DNA from: Rana temporaria
Lineage: Eukaryota > Chordata > Amphibia > Anura > Ranidae
NCBI RefSeq assembly: GCF_905171775.1
Contig: NC_053497.1
Location: 36,204,781 to 36,268,780 of the forward strand
Direction of reading: 5' to 3'
Length of the DNA stretch: 64,000 nt
A model generated the notes under the pieces. That model did not search any database and was not told where the DNA came from. It worked only from the letters and a program-made list of their open reading frames with translations. The position numbers and the translations under genes are program-made. Shown in pieces: positions 20,604-32,196 of this stretch; position 1 is the stretch's first letter; each line of letters opens with the position of its first letter.

Positions 20604-20792
20604 CCACTTCCATACCGGGACTATTCTAGCACTCCTCTCCTATATGTAAAAATCATACTTTTTTTGATAGAAAATTACTCAGAACCCCCAAATATTATAT
20701 ATGTTTTTTTAGCAGACACCCTAGGGAATAAAATGGCGGCCATTGCAACTTTTTATCTCGCAAGGTATTTGTGCAATAATTTTTCAAACGAA
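20604..20792. mobile_element. P-type MITE, left half
   Basis: Preceded by TTAA (20600-20603) and starts CCACTTCCATACCGGGAC. Contains AAAATTACTCAGAACCCCCA and AATAAAATGGCGGCCATTGC. The right half is replaced by HarbA-3 at about 20793. Confidence 0.55.
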
Positions 20793-21461
20793 TGCGCGCC
20801 GTCGTATCTTTGCGCGCATTCTTAAAATGAGATACGCCTCACTGTTGCTAAGATACGACCGACGTAAGTCTCCTACGCCGTCGTACCTTATGAGCATATT
20901 TACGCTGGCCGCTAGGGGCGTGTACGTGGATTTACGCATCGAATATGTAAATGAGCAGGATACGCCGATTCACGAACGTACGTACGCCCGTCGCAGTAAG
21001 CTACGCTGTTTACGTTAGACATACGCCGGCGTAAAGATAAACTACCAAAAAGATGGCGCAGCCCATGCAAGGTATGGACGACGGAACAGCCGTCGTATTT
21101 TACGTTGTTTGCGTAAGTGTACGTGAATGGGGCTGGGCGTAGGTTACGTTCACGTCGAAAGCATTGAGCCGACGTTGTTTCGTACGGAGTATTTGCGTTG
21201 TGATTCTGAGCATGCGTGCGCATGCGCCGTACGAACGGCCCTCATTTACATGGGGTCACGGTTAATTTAAATGTAGCCCGCCCACTACATGCCTACTTTG
21301 AATTAGGCGGGGTTACGCCGGCCCATTTGCGCTACGCCAACGTAACTTAGGGAGCAAGTGCTTTGTGAATACTGTACTTGCCTCTCTATGTTACGTCGGC
21401 GTAGCGCATATGAGATGCACTGCGCCGGCTTAAACATACGCTGCTCTACCTGAATCCGGCT
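20793..21461. mobile_element. HarbA-3 CpG-rich MITE, left end truncated
   Basis: Collinear with HarbA-8: GATACGCCTCACTGTTGC, ATTTACGCTGGCCGCTAGGG and ATTAGGCGG blocks, ending CTGAATCCGGC. The expected left terminus is missing. Core TTCTGAGCATGCG at 21204-21216. Frames up to 103 codons here are CpG-MITE artefacts. Confidence 0.75.
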
Positions 21462-21660
21462 ATGTGTTTCTATGAGATGATGAAAAAAAATTCCCAAACT
21501 AAATTTGTAAAAGTAAATGTGGTTTTTGTTTTGGAAAGTCCATTAGAAAGTTTTTTTGAAGTACGTTTGAATGACACTTGTCATATCAAATGTACTGATG
21601 AGAATTTTGAGATGAATATTTGCACAAACGTTTGTTCTACTACGGTATGGCCAGCTTTAG
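21462..21660. mobile_element. Probable MITE right half (ends GTATGGCCAGCTTTAG)
   Basis: A/T-rich, ending ACTACGGTATGGCCAGCTTT, a form seen at the ends of fold-back MITEs. No left partner is present. Confidence 0.35.
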
Positions 21661-21859
21661 GTAGATGTCACCACAACAAGCTTCCCTACTGAAAGATATC
21701 CATTCTATTAGTGAATTGGATGGACTGTGTCTTCTTTCAACCAGACTAACCATGTAACTTTTGTAACTGTTGGATTGCTCTTCAAATTCAGTACCATTGA
21801 CAAGTCAATTGGTCATCTAGAGAGAGTGAGTCTCCTCAACGAAAACACGGAATAATAAG

Positions 21860-22360
21860 AGCCGGTTCACACCAGAGGCGGCACGACTTCGGGGGCGACT
21901 CGGCAAGGCGTCCTGAAGAGGACTTCAGAGGCGACTTGCAAAATGACTTCTGTATAGAAGTCAATGCAAGTCGCCCCCGAAGTCGTACAAGAACCTTTTT
22001 CTAAGTCGGATCGACTTGCGTCGCTCCTATTAGAACGGTTCTATTGAATAGAATGGGACGCGACTTGTCAGGCGGCTGAGTCGCCTGACGAAGAAAAGTA
22101 TACCGCTCTATAAAACAATTAATCCCCGTTGCTTCCGTCCCAACAAACCAATCACATGATGCGAAACATGTCAGCTCTTTTTTCCTAGTCCACTTCTTGT
22201 TTGACTGCATGAATTTTAGCTGTTTTTTCTATTTGCATTTTTGTTGTTTTTTTATGTTATGAATAAAGACATCGTTTTTTGAGGAGTGTGGCGATCCAGG
22301 ATTTTTCTTTCATCCCATGCTAATTGAGTCGCCTGACGAGTCGCCCCAGTGTGAACCCTA
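21860..22360. mobile_element. MITE with ends GCCGGTTCACACCAG / AGTGTGAACCC
   Basis: Inverted ends around GGCGACTC / GAGTCGCC modules. The native body is 21860-22091 plus 22340-22360; a 233-bp retro-insertion and its duplicated target fill 22092-22339. Non-coding. Confidence 0.65.
22092..22324 (+). mobile_element. Short retro-insertion with 15-bp TSD
   Basis: Flanked by a perfect 15-bp direct repeat TGAGTCGCCTGACGA (22077-22091, 22325-22339), as expected for target-primed reverse transcription. Contains GCGAAACATGTCAGC near 22160 and AATAAA at 22262-22267, but no long terminal poly(A). Could be a SINE or a truncated LINE tail; class not recognised. Confidence 0.8.
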
Positions 22361-22367
22361 ATCTAAG

Positions 22368-23590
22368 AGCCCTTTCACTCGGGCTTTCACACTGGGATTG
22401 CAGATGAGAAAATTTTCAGGCGCTTTACAGGCGCTATTTTTAACGCTAAAGCCCCTGAAAATTTCCTTTAGGCTACTTTCACACTGAGGCGCTTTGCAGG
22501 CACTATAGCGCTAAAAATATCGCCTGCAAAGCGACCTGAAAGAGCGGCTGCATTCACTCCAGTGTGAAAGCCCAAGGGCTTTCACACTAGAGTGGTGCGC
22601 TGGCTCCTATCTGCCAATCGGTGGCCCCCCTTCTTCCCATTGTGGGGGAACCCATCCCTTCCGGCCAATACCGTTATGGTATTAAGCAGTTGAAATATAT
22701 TATTTCTAATGGGTCACTTCTCCCCTTTCGAGACTTAGCAAATAAGTATGGTCTACCAGCATGGATGCTGTTTCGATATCATCAGATGCGGCATGCATTC
22801 CGCACTCAGTTTCCGACGCCTCCTTGCCTCAAGGCGGATACTGTTGAGGACTTCCTGGCCCAGGAACCTCTGGCTAAACCCCTTTCTGCATTGTACTTGA
22901 CGCTTCTTCGGACTGACTCCCCCAAAATGGAGTCGTTGTGGAATAAGTAGAAAGAAGACATCCTGACCTTAGACAGGGAAACGTGGGAATGTTTTGAAGA
23001 TGGCTACAAATTGCTTATATCCTCTAGAGATAAATTAATACAGGCAAAATTCTTGCACAGGGTATACTTCACGCCTCGTACAGGATGATGACCAGAGGCC
23101 TCGTTACACTAAACTGCTGCTTTCAATGTTGCTTTTCTATGCCAAAAAAGAGATTCTGTTCAAATGGGCTTCTAGCGCGCCCCCCTACGGTGGGGGCATG
23201 GATGGACTTGGTCAATGCTATGTTGCCTATGTACAAACTGACATATAGGAATAGAGGGTGCCCTCAATGGGTATGGAGGCCATGGACTGACCCCACTGGA
23301 CTCCTGGCTTATAGTTGTGATCTTTTATTTTGGTTGCTGCCCCCCCATTTCCTCCTTCTTGTAAATTTGGTGTTATACATTGCAGATGTTTTTTCTATGG
23401 AATTCTGTGTAACTTCCCTCTCATTTCATGTACTTTATGTAACATTTACCTTGTTAATGTTGAACTGTGTCATGTACCATTCATATGTCAATAAAGACCA
23501 ACCTTGTTGCTAGGTGGTGCGCTGGCAGGGTGCACTGCGCTGGCAGTGTTTTTGGCGTGTGGTACTAATATGCAGTCAAGATCCACTTAA
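22368..23590. mobile_element. Family C MITE copy 3, interrupted by L1
   Basis: GGGCTTTCACACTGGGATTG, GGCTACTTTCACACTGAGGC and CCAGTGTGAAAGCC modules at 22378-22604 continue at 23514-23590 after a 909-bp L1 insertion. Several family C ends overlap here, so the original element boundaries are unclear. Confidence 0.55.
22605..23513 (+). pseudogene. L1-like LINE ORF2 C-terminus, 5'-truncated
   Basis: The frame at 22621-22950 contains NKYGLPAWMLFRYHQMRHAF, characteristic of the region after the reverse transcriptase in L1/Tx1-type ORF2. Past a TAG at 22951 it continues KEDILTLDRETWE and KLIQAKFLHRVYFTPR, and in a further frame PPTVGAWMDLVNAMLPMYKL. So at least one stop and one frameshift break it. 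AATAAA lies at 23490-23495. The insert is flanked by a 13-bp direct repeat GTGGTGCGCTGGC (22592-22604, 23514-23526). The endonuclease and RT domains are absent. Confidence 0.88.
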
Positions 23591-23592
23591 AG

Positions 23593-23933
23593 ACCCCTTT
23601 AACGCTGAGGCAGTTTTCAGGCGGTTTAGCACTTGAAATGTAAAGCGCCTGAAAACAGCATCCCATGCTGCCCGAATGTGAAAGCCTGAGTGCTTTCACA
23701 CTGGGGCGGTGCGCTTCCGGGATGTTATAAAAAGTCCTGCAAGCCGCATCTTTGGGAGCGCTGTATTTAGCGCTCCCAAATCACCCTGCCCATTGAAATG
23801 AATAGGCAGCACTTCCCAAGCACCTGAAAAGCGCATCAGAAGCTGGCACTTTTAACCCCTTCTTCGGCCGCTACGGGGGGGGGGGGGTGGATAAAAGCGC
23901 TCGGGCGGCCCCAGTGTTAAAGTAGCCTAAATT
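23593..23933. mobile_element. Family C MITE, copy 4
   Basis: Begins ACCCCTTTAACGCTGAGGC and ends GGCCCCAGTGTTAAAGTAGCC. Contains GTGCTTTCACACTGGGGCGG and a GGGAGCGCTG/CAGCGCTCCC-like hairpin. G-run at 23876-23887. Confidence 0.6.
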
Positions 23934-23980
23934 AGCACTAAAGTCAAATTATTATTTATTTTTTGCATTGGACAGACCAA

Positions 23981-24400
23981 TGCCGCGTACACACGACATC
24001 AGTCCATCCGATGAGAACGGACCCATGGACTGTTTTCATCGGTTAACCAATGAAGCTGACTGATGGTCCGTCGCCCCTACACACCATCTGTTAAAAAAAC
24101 GATTGTGTCAGAACGCAGTGACGTAAAACACAACGACGTGCTGAAAAAAACGAAGTTCAATGCTTCCAAACATGCGTCAACTTGATTCTGAGCATGCGTG
24201 GATTTTTAACCGATGGTTGTGCCTACTAACGATCCTTTTTTTCCCATCGGTTAGGAATCCATTGGTTCAATTTAAAACAAGTTGGCTTTTTTTAACCAAT
24301 GGTTAAATAACCGATGGCGCCCACACACGATCGGTTTTGACCGATGAAAATGGTCAATCAGACCATTCTCATCGGTTTAACCGATCGTGTGTACGCAGCA
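23981..24400. mobile_element. HarbB-9 fold-back MITE
   Basis: Ends TGCCGCGTACACACGACATC and CCGATCGTGTGTACGCAGCA. CATCGGTTAACCGATG-type modules; core TTCTGAGCATGCG at 24186-24198. Flanks CAA and TAA do not give a clean target duplication. Confidence 0.8.
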
Positions 24401-24735
24401 TAAGTGCGGGTTTTAACCTGTTGGTCTTTTTTTTGCAATCAAGTCCTATTGGGGAGATTTGTTTCCCTTCACTTCCTGTTCCATAGCCAAAGTAGGAAGT
24501 GAGAAATCTCTCCAAAGTGAGGGAAATCCCTGGTGGTCACCACTACTAGTGTACCCATTGGAAGATTTCTTCACTGTTGCCTGGAGCCAACCCAAAATGT
24601 GGAGTTTTCTGTCACTTCGTGATAATCGTAAACCCGACAAATCGAGACAATGAATCTCCGAATGGGAGCCCAGACAGCGATTAAAACCTCCTCTCCATTC
24701 TATCTGAAAAACTAAAATAAAATTTTACTTTAGTT
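24401..24735. mobile_element. Probable fold-back MITE remnant
   Basis: CACTTCCTGTTCCATAGCC and AGGAAGTGAGAAATCTC make partial inverted modules, and the segment ends TTTTACTTTAGTTATACTTT. The type looks like common amphibian fold-backs, but no complete ends are present. Confidence 0.35.
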
Positions 24736-25799
24736 ATACTTTAATTTACAAAGAAAATCCTTTTCTCCAGTTTTTTCTCTAAATTAATTTTTAATGAAAT
24801 GGCAATAAGCGTAGGATTGTCCCCAGTGACCCATAGCAACCAGTCAGAAGTCAATTGCCCTTATTGTGGCGGCGCTAAATTGCTATAGACTGACTGGACG
24901 GGTTGCCATAGCACACAGCAAATCACTGTCCCGCCACGCTCGGGTATTTCATAAAGCCCTTATGACTCCTGCTGTGAAGATATTACTTCTTTGTGACTTT
25001 TGGTATCTACAGCAACGGATGAATCGGTCAGTGTCCCCGACACAGAGAACAGAATTCAGATTCTTCCGAGTCTCTCCTCCCTCCCAGTCTTCTAGCCGCT
25101 GATCCTTCCCAGGGTGAGTCAAGAGACCAGTGCAGAAAATAAGAAACAACATCTTGTAGGCTGCATGCAAGTCATGCCATGCTAATGTCCACAGGCAGAG
25201 CAACAAGGCACATGAGGACAAGCAAGTCCCATACTGAAGGCAGGAAGAGTGGAAGTGGAACGTGGAACCAAAGCTCCGAGGCCTCATCTGGACGGTGACA
25301 GATTTGACATGGCACTTTTTGTTAAATGCTCATAACGATTTTTCAGTTATAGTGCTACAGAAGAGGCAGATTTTCTTTCATAGATGCCTACGGTCGTGAG
25401 CAGCGCACCTCAAAGCAGACATAGGACTGAAGATGTGCATGCAAGAAGTCTGAACATACATATGTATTATTTTTTATGGCTCAAAACATTTTTTAAATAC
25501 TGTCACAATCATATAAAAGTACACAAAAAAGGTAACAATAAGTAATAAGTACAGCTTTTTTTTTTTTTTTCATAATATATACATAACTTCATTAATTAAT
25601 AATTGTATATACAGTATGCATTGATTTCAGCTTTAAGATTCTGAGCACAGTAAGTCTACTTTTTAAGCTTCCTCTTTGGGTATTATAGCAGGCAACTGGT
25701 GATTTACTGTACATCCTCAGATATCTGTAGAGCTCAAAAACCTGGGGTGCACTATTATGCAAACACCAGCTTCAAGCTATGAGGTGGACAATGGTGTAC
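24736..25799. other. 1.06 kb without recognised gene
   Basis: Contains a T-run at 25555-25570 and A/T-rich stretches. A 112-codon minus-strand frame (24949-25287) is not recognised. Confidence 0.5.
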
Positions 25800-26575
25800 A
25801 CCAAATACATAAAACCATGGTTTGGTCAAATACAGAACCATGACACCCTTGGCCAAAAGGTATCCAGGAAATACATAACCATGCGCACCTTGGACAAACG
25901 TTATCCAGGAAATACATAACCATGCACACCTTGGACAAACGCTATCCAGGAAATACATAACCATGCGCACCTTGGACAAACGCTATCCAGGAAATACATA
26001 ACCATGCACACCTTGGACAAACGCTATCCATGAAATACATAACCATGCGCACCTTGGACAAAGTTGTCAAGCAAATACATAACAATAATTATGACCACCT
26101 TGGCTGAAATTACTAGCAAATACATAACATGACCACCTTTTCCAAAAGGTATCCAGCAAATACATAACCATATACACCTTGGCTAAAAAGTATGAGGTCA
26201 AATACATAACCATGACCACCTTGGACGAAGTTACAAGCAAATACATAACCATGACCCCTTGGACGAAGGTATCAAACAAATACATAACCATGACCCCTTG
26301 GACGAAGGTATCAAGCAAATACATAACCATGACCACCTTGGACGAAGTTACAAGCAAATACATAACCATGACCCCTTGGACGAAGGTATCAAGCAAATAC
26401 ATAACCATGGCCCTCTTGACAAAAAGTATCCAGCAAATACATAACCATACACACCTTGGCCAAAATTACCAGAAAATACATAACCATGACCACCTTGGCC
26501 AAAGGTATCAAGCAAATACATAACCATGGCCCCGTTGACAAAAAGTATCCAGCAAATACATAACCATGCACACCT
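25800..26575. repeat. 40-41-bp satellite, left block
   Basis: About 19 units of AAATACATAACCATGCACAC plus CTTGGACAAAGGTATCCAGC. The first units (25800-25860) are more diverged. Long frames across it on either strand come from the periodicity. Confidence 0.95.
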
Positions 26576-27425
26576 GACCAATATCATAGTCTAGAAACAT
26601 GCCTTGCATTGATCGATGACTGGATGACTGAGAGCTCGCTTAAATTCAATGGATCCAAAACAGAACTGCTTTTCCTCCATGCAAGTCGAAAGACAAAAGC
26701 AAGGGCTCCATGCATACCACCCACCATCCTTGGACAGATCATCACCCCAAGCACCAAAGTCAAACGTCTCGGAGACATCTTGGACTCTGAGATGTCGATG
26801 GATGCACAAATAGGATCAGTAGTCAGCGGATCCCACCATCTTCTCCGCCTACTGCGTAGACTCATCCCCTTCATCCCGGAAGAAGACACAGCAGTAGTAG
26901 TCGGAACAATCATCAATTCCCGACTAGACTACGCAAACTCCCTCTACCTGGGACTAAATACCAGATTTCACACCTTCAAGTTGTCCAGAACACGGCAGCA
27001 AGGCTGGTAACGGGGAAAAAACCCAGGGAATCCATCACCCCTTCCCTGAGGACCCTCCATTGGCTAACCGTAAAGGATCGGGTCACATTTAAGACCCTCT
27101 GCCTCACCCACAAATGCACACAAGGAAATGCTCCTCAATACTTATGCAAGAAAATTAAACACTGCATCTCCAATCGTATTCTACGCTCAACTAACCAAAA
27201 CCTTCTCCACGTCCCCAAGTCCCGCTACGAATCGAAGGGAGAACGAAGATTTGCAGTCCAAGGACCACGGCTATGGAACGTGCTACCCACCAAAAACATC
27301 GGGCCTTTAGGAAAAAACTTAAGACCCACCTCTTCTGAAGTATCAGGATTACACTGGATGGAAGGAAGCGCCTTGAGGCAATATTAAGTTCGCATTTGTA
27401 GCACTATACAAGTTATTCACTCACT
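26576..27425 (+). pseudogene. CR1/L2-like LINE, 3' 850 bp, inserted in satellite
   Basis: Starts within the reverse transcriptase after the catalytic box: ALIDDWMTESSLKFNGSKTE, then VKRLGDILDSEMSMDAQI and VVVGTIINSRLDYANSLYLG in an open frame 26609-27010. A frameshift follows (ARLVTGKKPRESITPSLRTL), then GERRFAVQGPRLWNVLP near 27236. The 3' end is a CACT microsatellite. A 5-bp direct repeat CACCT flanks it (26571-26575, 27426-27430). It is 5'-truncated and frameshifted, so inactive. Same family as 2064 and 55652. Confidence 0.9.
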
Positions 27426-28835
27426 CACCTTGGACAAAAGCTATCCAAGCAAATACTGTACATAACCATGCACACCTTGGACAAAGTTGTCCAGCAAATA
27501 CATAACAATGTACACCTTGTCCAAAGGCATCCAGCAAATACATAACCATGCACACCTTGGTCAAAGGTATCCAGTAAATACCCAATAATGTACACCTTGG
27601 CTAACAGGTATGCAGCAAATACATAACCATGTACACCTTGGCTAAAAAGTAGTGGGAAAATACATAACCATGACCACCTTGGACGAAGTTACCAACAAAT
27701 ACATAACCACGTACACCTTGGTCAAAAGGTATCAAGCAAATACATAACCATGGCCCTGTTGACAAAAAGTATCCAGCAAACACATAACCATGTACACCTT
27801 GGCTAAAAAGTAGCAGGCAAATATATAACCATGACCACCTTGGCCAAAGGTATCAAGCAAATACGTAACCATGGCCCTCTTGACAAAAAGTATCCAGCAA
27901 ATACATAACCATACACACCTTGGACAAAGGTGTCCAGCAAATATATACCCATGACCACCTTGACCAAAGTTACCAGCAAATACATAACCATGTAAACCTT
28001 GGCCAAAGGTATCCAGCAAATACCTAATAATGTATACATTGGCTAAAAAGCTATCCAGCAAATACATAACCATGTACCCCTTGTCCAAAGGCATCCAGCA
28101 AATATATAACCATGCATACCTTGGACAAAGGTGTCCAGCAAATATATAACCATGACCACATTGGCCAAAGTTACCAGCAAATACATAACCATGTACACCT
28201 TGGTCAAAGGTATTCCGCAAATACATAACCATACACACCTTGGACAAAGGTGTCCAGCAAATACATAACCATGTACACCTTGGTCAAAGGTATCCAGCAA
28301 ATATATAACCATGTACACCTTGGCCAAAGGTACCAAGCAAATACATAACCATGGCCCTGTTGACAAAAAGTATCCAGCAAACACATAACCATGTACACCT
28401 TGGCTAAAAAGTAGCAGGCAAATATATAACCATGACCACCTTGGCCAAAGGTATCAAGCAAATACATAACCATGGCCCTCTTGACAAAAAGTATCCATCA
28501 AATACATAACCATACACACCTTGGACAAAGGTGTCCAGCAAATATATACCCATGACCACCTTGACCAACGTTACCAGCAAATACATAACCATGTAAACCT
28601 TGGTCAAAGGTATCCAGCAAATACCTAATAATGTATACATTGGCCAAAAAGCTATCCAGCAAATACATAACCATGTACACCTTGTCCAAAGGCATCCAGC
28701 AAATATATAACCATGCATACCTTGGACAAAGGTGTCCAGCAAATATATAACCATTACCACATTAGCCAAAGTTACCAGCAAATACATAACCATGTACACC
28801 TTGGATAAAAGGAGTCCACTAAATATATAACCATT
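27426..28835. repeat. 40-41-bp satellite, right block with 601-bp higher-order period
   Basis: About 35 units. The ordered set of variants at roughly 27724-28204 repeats at 28325-28805, displaced by 601 bp (about 15 units): for example GGCTAAAAAGTAGCAGGC at 27801 and 28402, and TACCTAATAATGTATACATT at 28021 and 28622. Minus-strand frames up to 171 codons are artefacts. Confidence 0.95.
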
Positions 28836-29673
28836 CCCACTTGAGGAAGAACAATATCAATATGCATATTTATGCACCTATCTAAAATAAAAAGCCCAAC
28901 GATTTTATGTTTACAACCACCTTATGACTGCCTGTGCTCGTGTATAAGCCATTGAGAAGTGTCACCATTTCCTCTATGGTCTCGTAATTTACGGTCTCAT
29001 TCAGTCGCCTACTCGTTATTCAGATTGCTGAATTATATGTAGATGAAGGACTCTGGAAATGTATGAATGGGAGAAGATGAAAGGGGAGGGGAGGGTAGAA
29101 GAGGAACAATGAGGGGAAGACACACTGCAGATGACATGCAGCCGCTGAGTAGCGCGAAGGGAAAAAACGTTTCTCTGAACCAGAGACACTCAAAAAGCTT
29201 CAGACTGGGAATAAAATGCAGCTTTGGCAGATAGAGCCACTTGAATTCACATTTATGTGTTTTCATAGGCAAGAAAGGGTTGGGACACGGCTTCTGGCCT
29301 AAGATGACTAGGGGTTGTTTCAGCCGACTTGGCCCACAAATCCATTCTACCATTACAGACCGAGCCGAGCCGAGCCGAGACCTACCACCAACAGTCAGGA
29401 ATTTTTTTGTCGGCGTGCTAGATGCTGTTACTCTAATGCCTACAATATACATAAGGTGAACATTTTACCTGCAATCGGTCACAAACAATTGATCCATCGA
29501 TTGAATTTAATTATAACATACACCGCAAAGCTCAACCGAGTGATCTATTTGGATACATTTATCGAAACTGCACTTCCCACTAAAAATTGATCTACCGGTG
29601 GGGATAAACCCCTGGACCCATACAAGAACCAGAACACATGAAACCACTTTATTTGCTATACTACTATATAAAC
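28836..29673. other. 840 bp without recognised gene
   Basis: A 139-codon minus-strand frame (29033-29452) and overlapping plus frames exist, but none shows a recognisable motif. GAGCC repeats at 29362-29378. Confidence 0.45.
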
Positions 29674-29676
29674 TTC

Positions 29677-30426
29677 GGCCCGGATTCACATACATTGGCA
29701 CATATTTATGCCGGCGTAGCGTATCTAATATAAGCTACGCCGACGTCGCGCAGAGAGTCAAGCACCGAATTCTTAAAGCACTTGCCTTCCCAAACTGCGC
29801 TGGGTTCCCCCGGCGCAAGCCGTCGTAGGTAGAAGTGGGCGTGAGCCATGCTAATGAGGCGTGACCCCATGCAAATGATTGGCCGAGTGCCATACAAGTA
29901 CTTAAAACGAACGGCGCATGCGCCGTCTCGTGGACGTATCCCAGTGTGCATGCTCAGAATCACGTCGGAACTACTCCCTAAGATATGACGGATCACTGCC
30001 TACGACGTGAACGTAACCTACGCCCAGCCCTTTTCACGTACTACGTAAACAACATAAAATACGACGGCTGTGTTCCCTGGTCCATACCTTTGCATGGGTT
30101 GCGCCTCATATATGGGGAATAACTTTACGACGGACGTACGACTTACGCAAACCGCGTATATTATGCGCCGGGCGCAAGTACTTCGTGAATCGGCGTATAT
30201 CCCTCATTTGCATATGTGCATAGCAAATCAATAGGAACGGCAAATGTGCCCAGCGTAAATATGCGCCCACAATACGACGGCATAGGCAAGTTACGTCGGT
30301 CGTAGGAAGCTTATTTTTAGGCGTATCTCAGATTATGGGCACGGCGCATAGATACGGCGGCGCATAGTTACACTTACGCGGCGTATCTCGAGATACGTCG
30401 GCGTAAGTGCTTTGTGAATCTGGGCC
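29677..30426. mobile_element. HarbA-4 MITE with TTC TSD
   Basis: Ends GGCCCGGATTCACA and GTGAATCTGGGCC, flanked by TTC (29674-29676, 30427-30429). 750 bp, CpG-rich, with a core GCATGCTCAGAA at 29948-29959. Full length and therefore a good reference copy for the family. Confidence 0.88.
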
Positions 30427-30586
30427 TTCATGTTTATTAGCACCTTTCTATTGCCTTCTCTTATGATTTGCATCATTTGTTTATTTAAAAATAAGAAAAA
30501 AAACGTTGACAATGGAAGTGAAGACGTAAAAACTCTAAAATGTAAAATGTTTTTCCTTTTTAACATTGCCTTTTAAAAAAACGCTG

Positions 30587-30804
30587 CCACTGTGCCCATC
30601 AAACACAGCCACTGTGCTATCAAACGCAGCCACTGTGCCCATCAAACGCAGCCACTGTGCCCATCAAACGCAGCCACTGTGCCCATCAAACGCAGCCACT
30701 GTGCCCATCAAACGCAGCCACTGTGCCCATCAAACGCAGCCACTGTGCCATCAAACGCAGCCACTGTGCCCATCAAACGCAGCCACTGTGCCCATCAAAC
30801 GCAG
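30587..30804. repeat. 22-bp minisatellite, ~10 units
   Basis: Units of CCACTGTGCCCATCAAACGC plus AG, almost identical, with two units shortened by 1-2 bp. The low divergence suggests recent expansion. Confidence 0.95.
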
Positions 30805-31392
30805 GTACAACATTTAGAAACTCACATGGTTGATGATTAAAACAGGCACATCTAAGTATGCAGGGATCTGGGGTAAAGCTGTCCACATAGACCGTCCTCC
30901 GCATCGCCATTGATGTCGTCTCTTCCACGAGCGCTTCAAGCCTCACTTTCAGATCACTCTACTGCAGGGTAGTCTTCCCGGGCCCGATTGCAGACTGACA
31001 GTGGTGAGAGCGGCCGGTGCGGAGGACGGTCTATGTGGACAGCTTTACCCCCGGATGCCTGCATACTTACTCTTTTAATCATCAACCATGTGAGTTATTG
31101 CTACACTTAGAGGCACCTCTCTTGTCTTTTATACTCTGTAGCTCCTGCTGGATTTTGCTTCTAATCCCCTTGTGGAGGCTTCCGTTTGTGGATGGACATT
31201 TTTTGGTTACACAACCCATCACGCTATAATCTTTTTACATGGACTATAAACTGAAGGACTTATGAAAAAAATGGTTGTGGAACGAATCATTTGAGTTTCC
31301 ATTATTTCTTATGGGGAAATTTGCTTTGATATACAAGTGCTTTGGATTACAAACATGCTTCCGGTACGAATTAGGCTCGCAATCCAATGTTT

Positions 31393-31395
<3 letters not shown>
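30805..31395. mobile_element. J-1: Tc1-type MITE, centre and right half
   Basis: Internal inverted arms: CCACATAGACCGTCCTCCGC (30885) against GCGGAGGACGGTCTATGTGG (31018). The right end TTGGATTACAAACATGC through CAATGTTTTACTATA resembles MITEs ending GGTTTTACTG with TA targets. It overlaps in sequence with the left half kept at 42117. A 70-codon frame is incidental. Confidence 0.65.

Positions 31396-31442
<47 letters not shown>
31396..31442. repeat. (TA)n microsatellite
   Basis: About 23 uninterrupted TA repeats directly at the end of J-1, so the array probably expanded at the TA target site. Confidence 0.97.
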
Positions 31443-31447
<5 letters not shown>

Positions 31448-32196
31448 AATTGTGTGTGAACACCTACAAATTCTGATAACTGAAAATAGAAACAAGGGCA
31501 GTGTCTACATTGTATCTGCCAACAACATATCACCCCTGGAATGGAAGGTGCTCTTTATGGAACACTGAATGACGCCTCGTCCTTTCACTTGCTTTTGTAT
31601 TATTGCATATATGAATAAATGCTTAAAACTTCTTCCTTTATATATGGGGATGCCAACAGCAGGCCCAGTATTTTCTGGGAATCAGCCAAATGCATTAACC
31701 CTCACCGCAGCCCCTGGCACTGGAAGATGGCGCTGAGTGCCCACCATGTAAGTAACACGTCTGGACAATCCAACAAATGTCTTCTGAACCCAGCCAAGTC
31801 ACTTGATCGATATATAGAATGTATTTAGTTACTGGAACAGTGAGATTTCCATTTTCCATCCCTCCCCTCGCTCTCTTTAGAATAGATTTAGCCTGCGTCG
31901 CAGGTTTTCATGTCTGCCAATCAATAGAACATGGCATTGTGTTACCCATTTACTACTGATGCTTTCCCTAAAGGAAAAACGATTATGTATATTCTCCGTC
32001 AGAGCACAGTTCTAGTTATCATGGAGATTTCCAGCTTTCATCTGCCTGCAAACCATGTCTGATGTGACATTTACAATTTATTATGCTTGTTATTTTGTAT
32101 TTTTTGTGAAGGTAGGTCACATATAAATTTGTACATTCTATAGCGGCATCAAATGGCAGACTCCTTACCGTCAGAGCTCTTTAGCTAGACACTCCC
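31443..32196. other. 750 bp without recognised gene
   Basis: No tandem or inverted structure and no recognisable frame. Apparently unique. Confidence 0.5.

Noticed and set aside
26067..28799. Frames of 110-171 codons in the 40-41-bp array, looking like membrane segments
   Set aside because: The hydrophobic pattern is the translated satellite unit, not a protein.
29033..29452. 139-codon minus-strand frame
   Set aside because: No known domain, no splice or promoter context; overlapping frames on the other strand are equally open.
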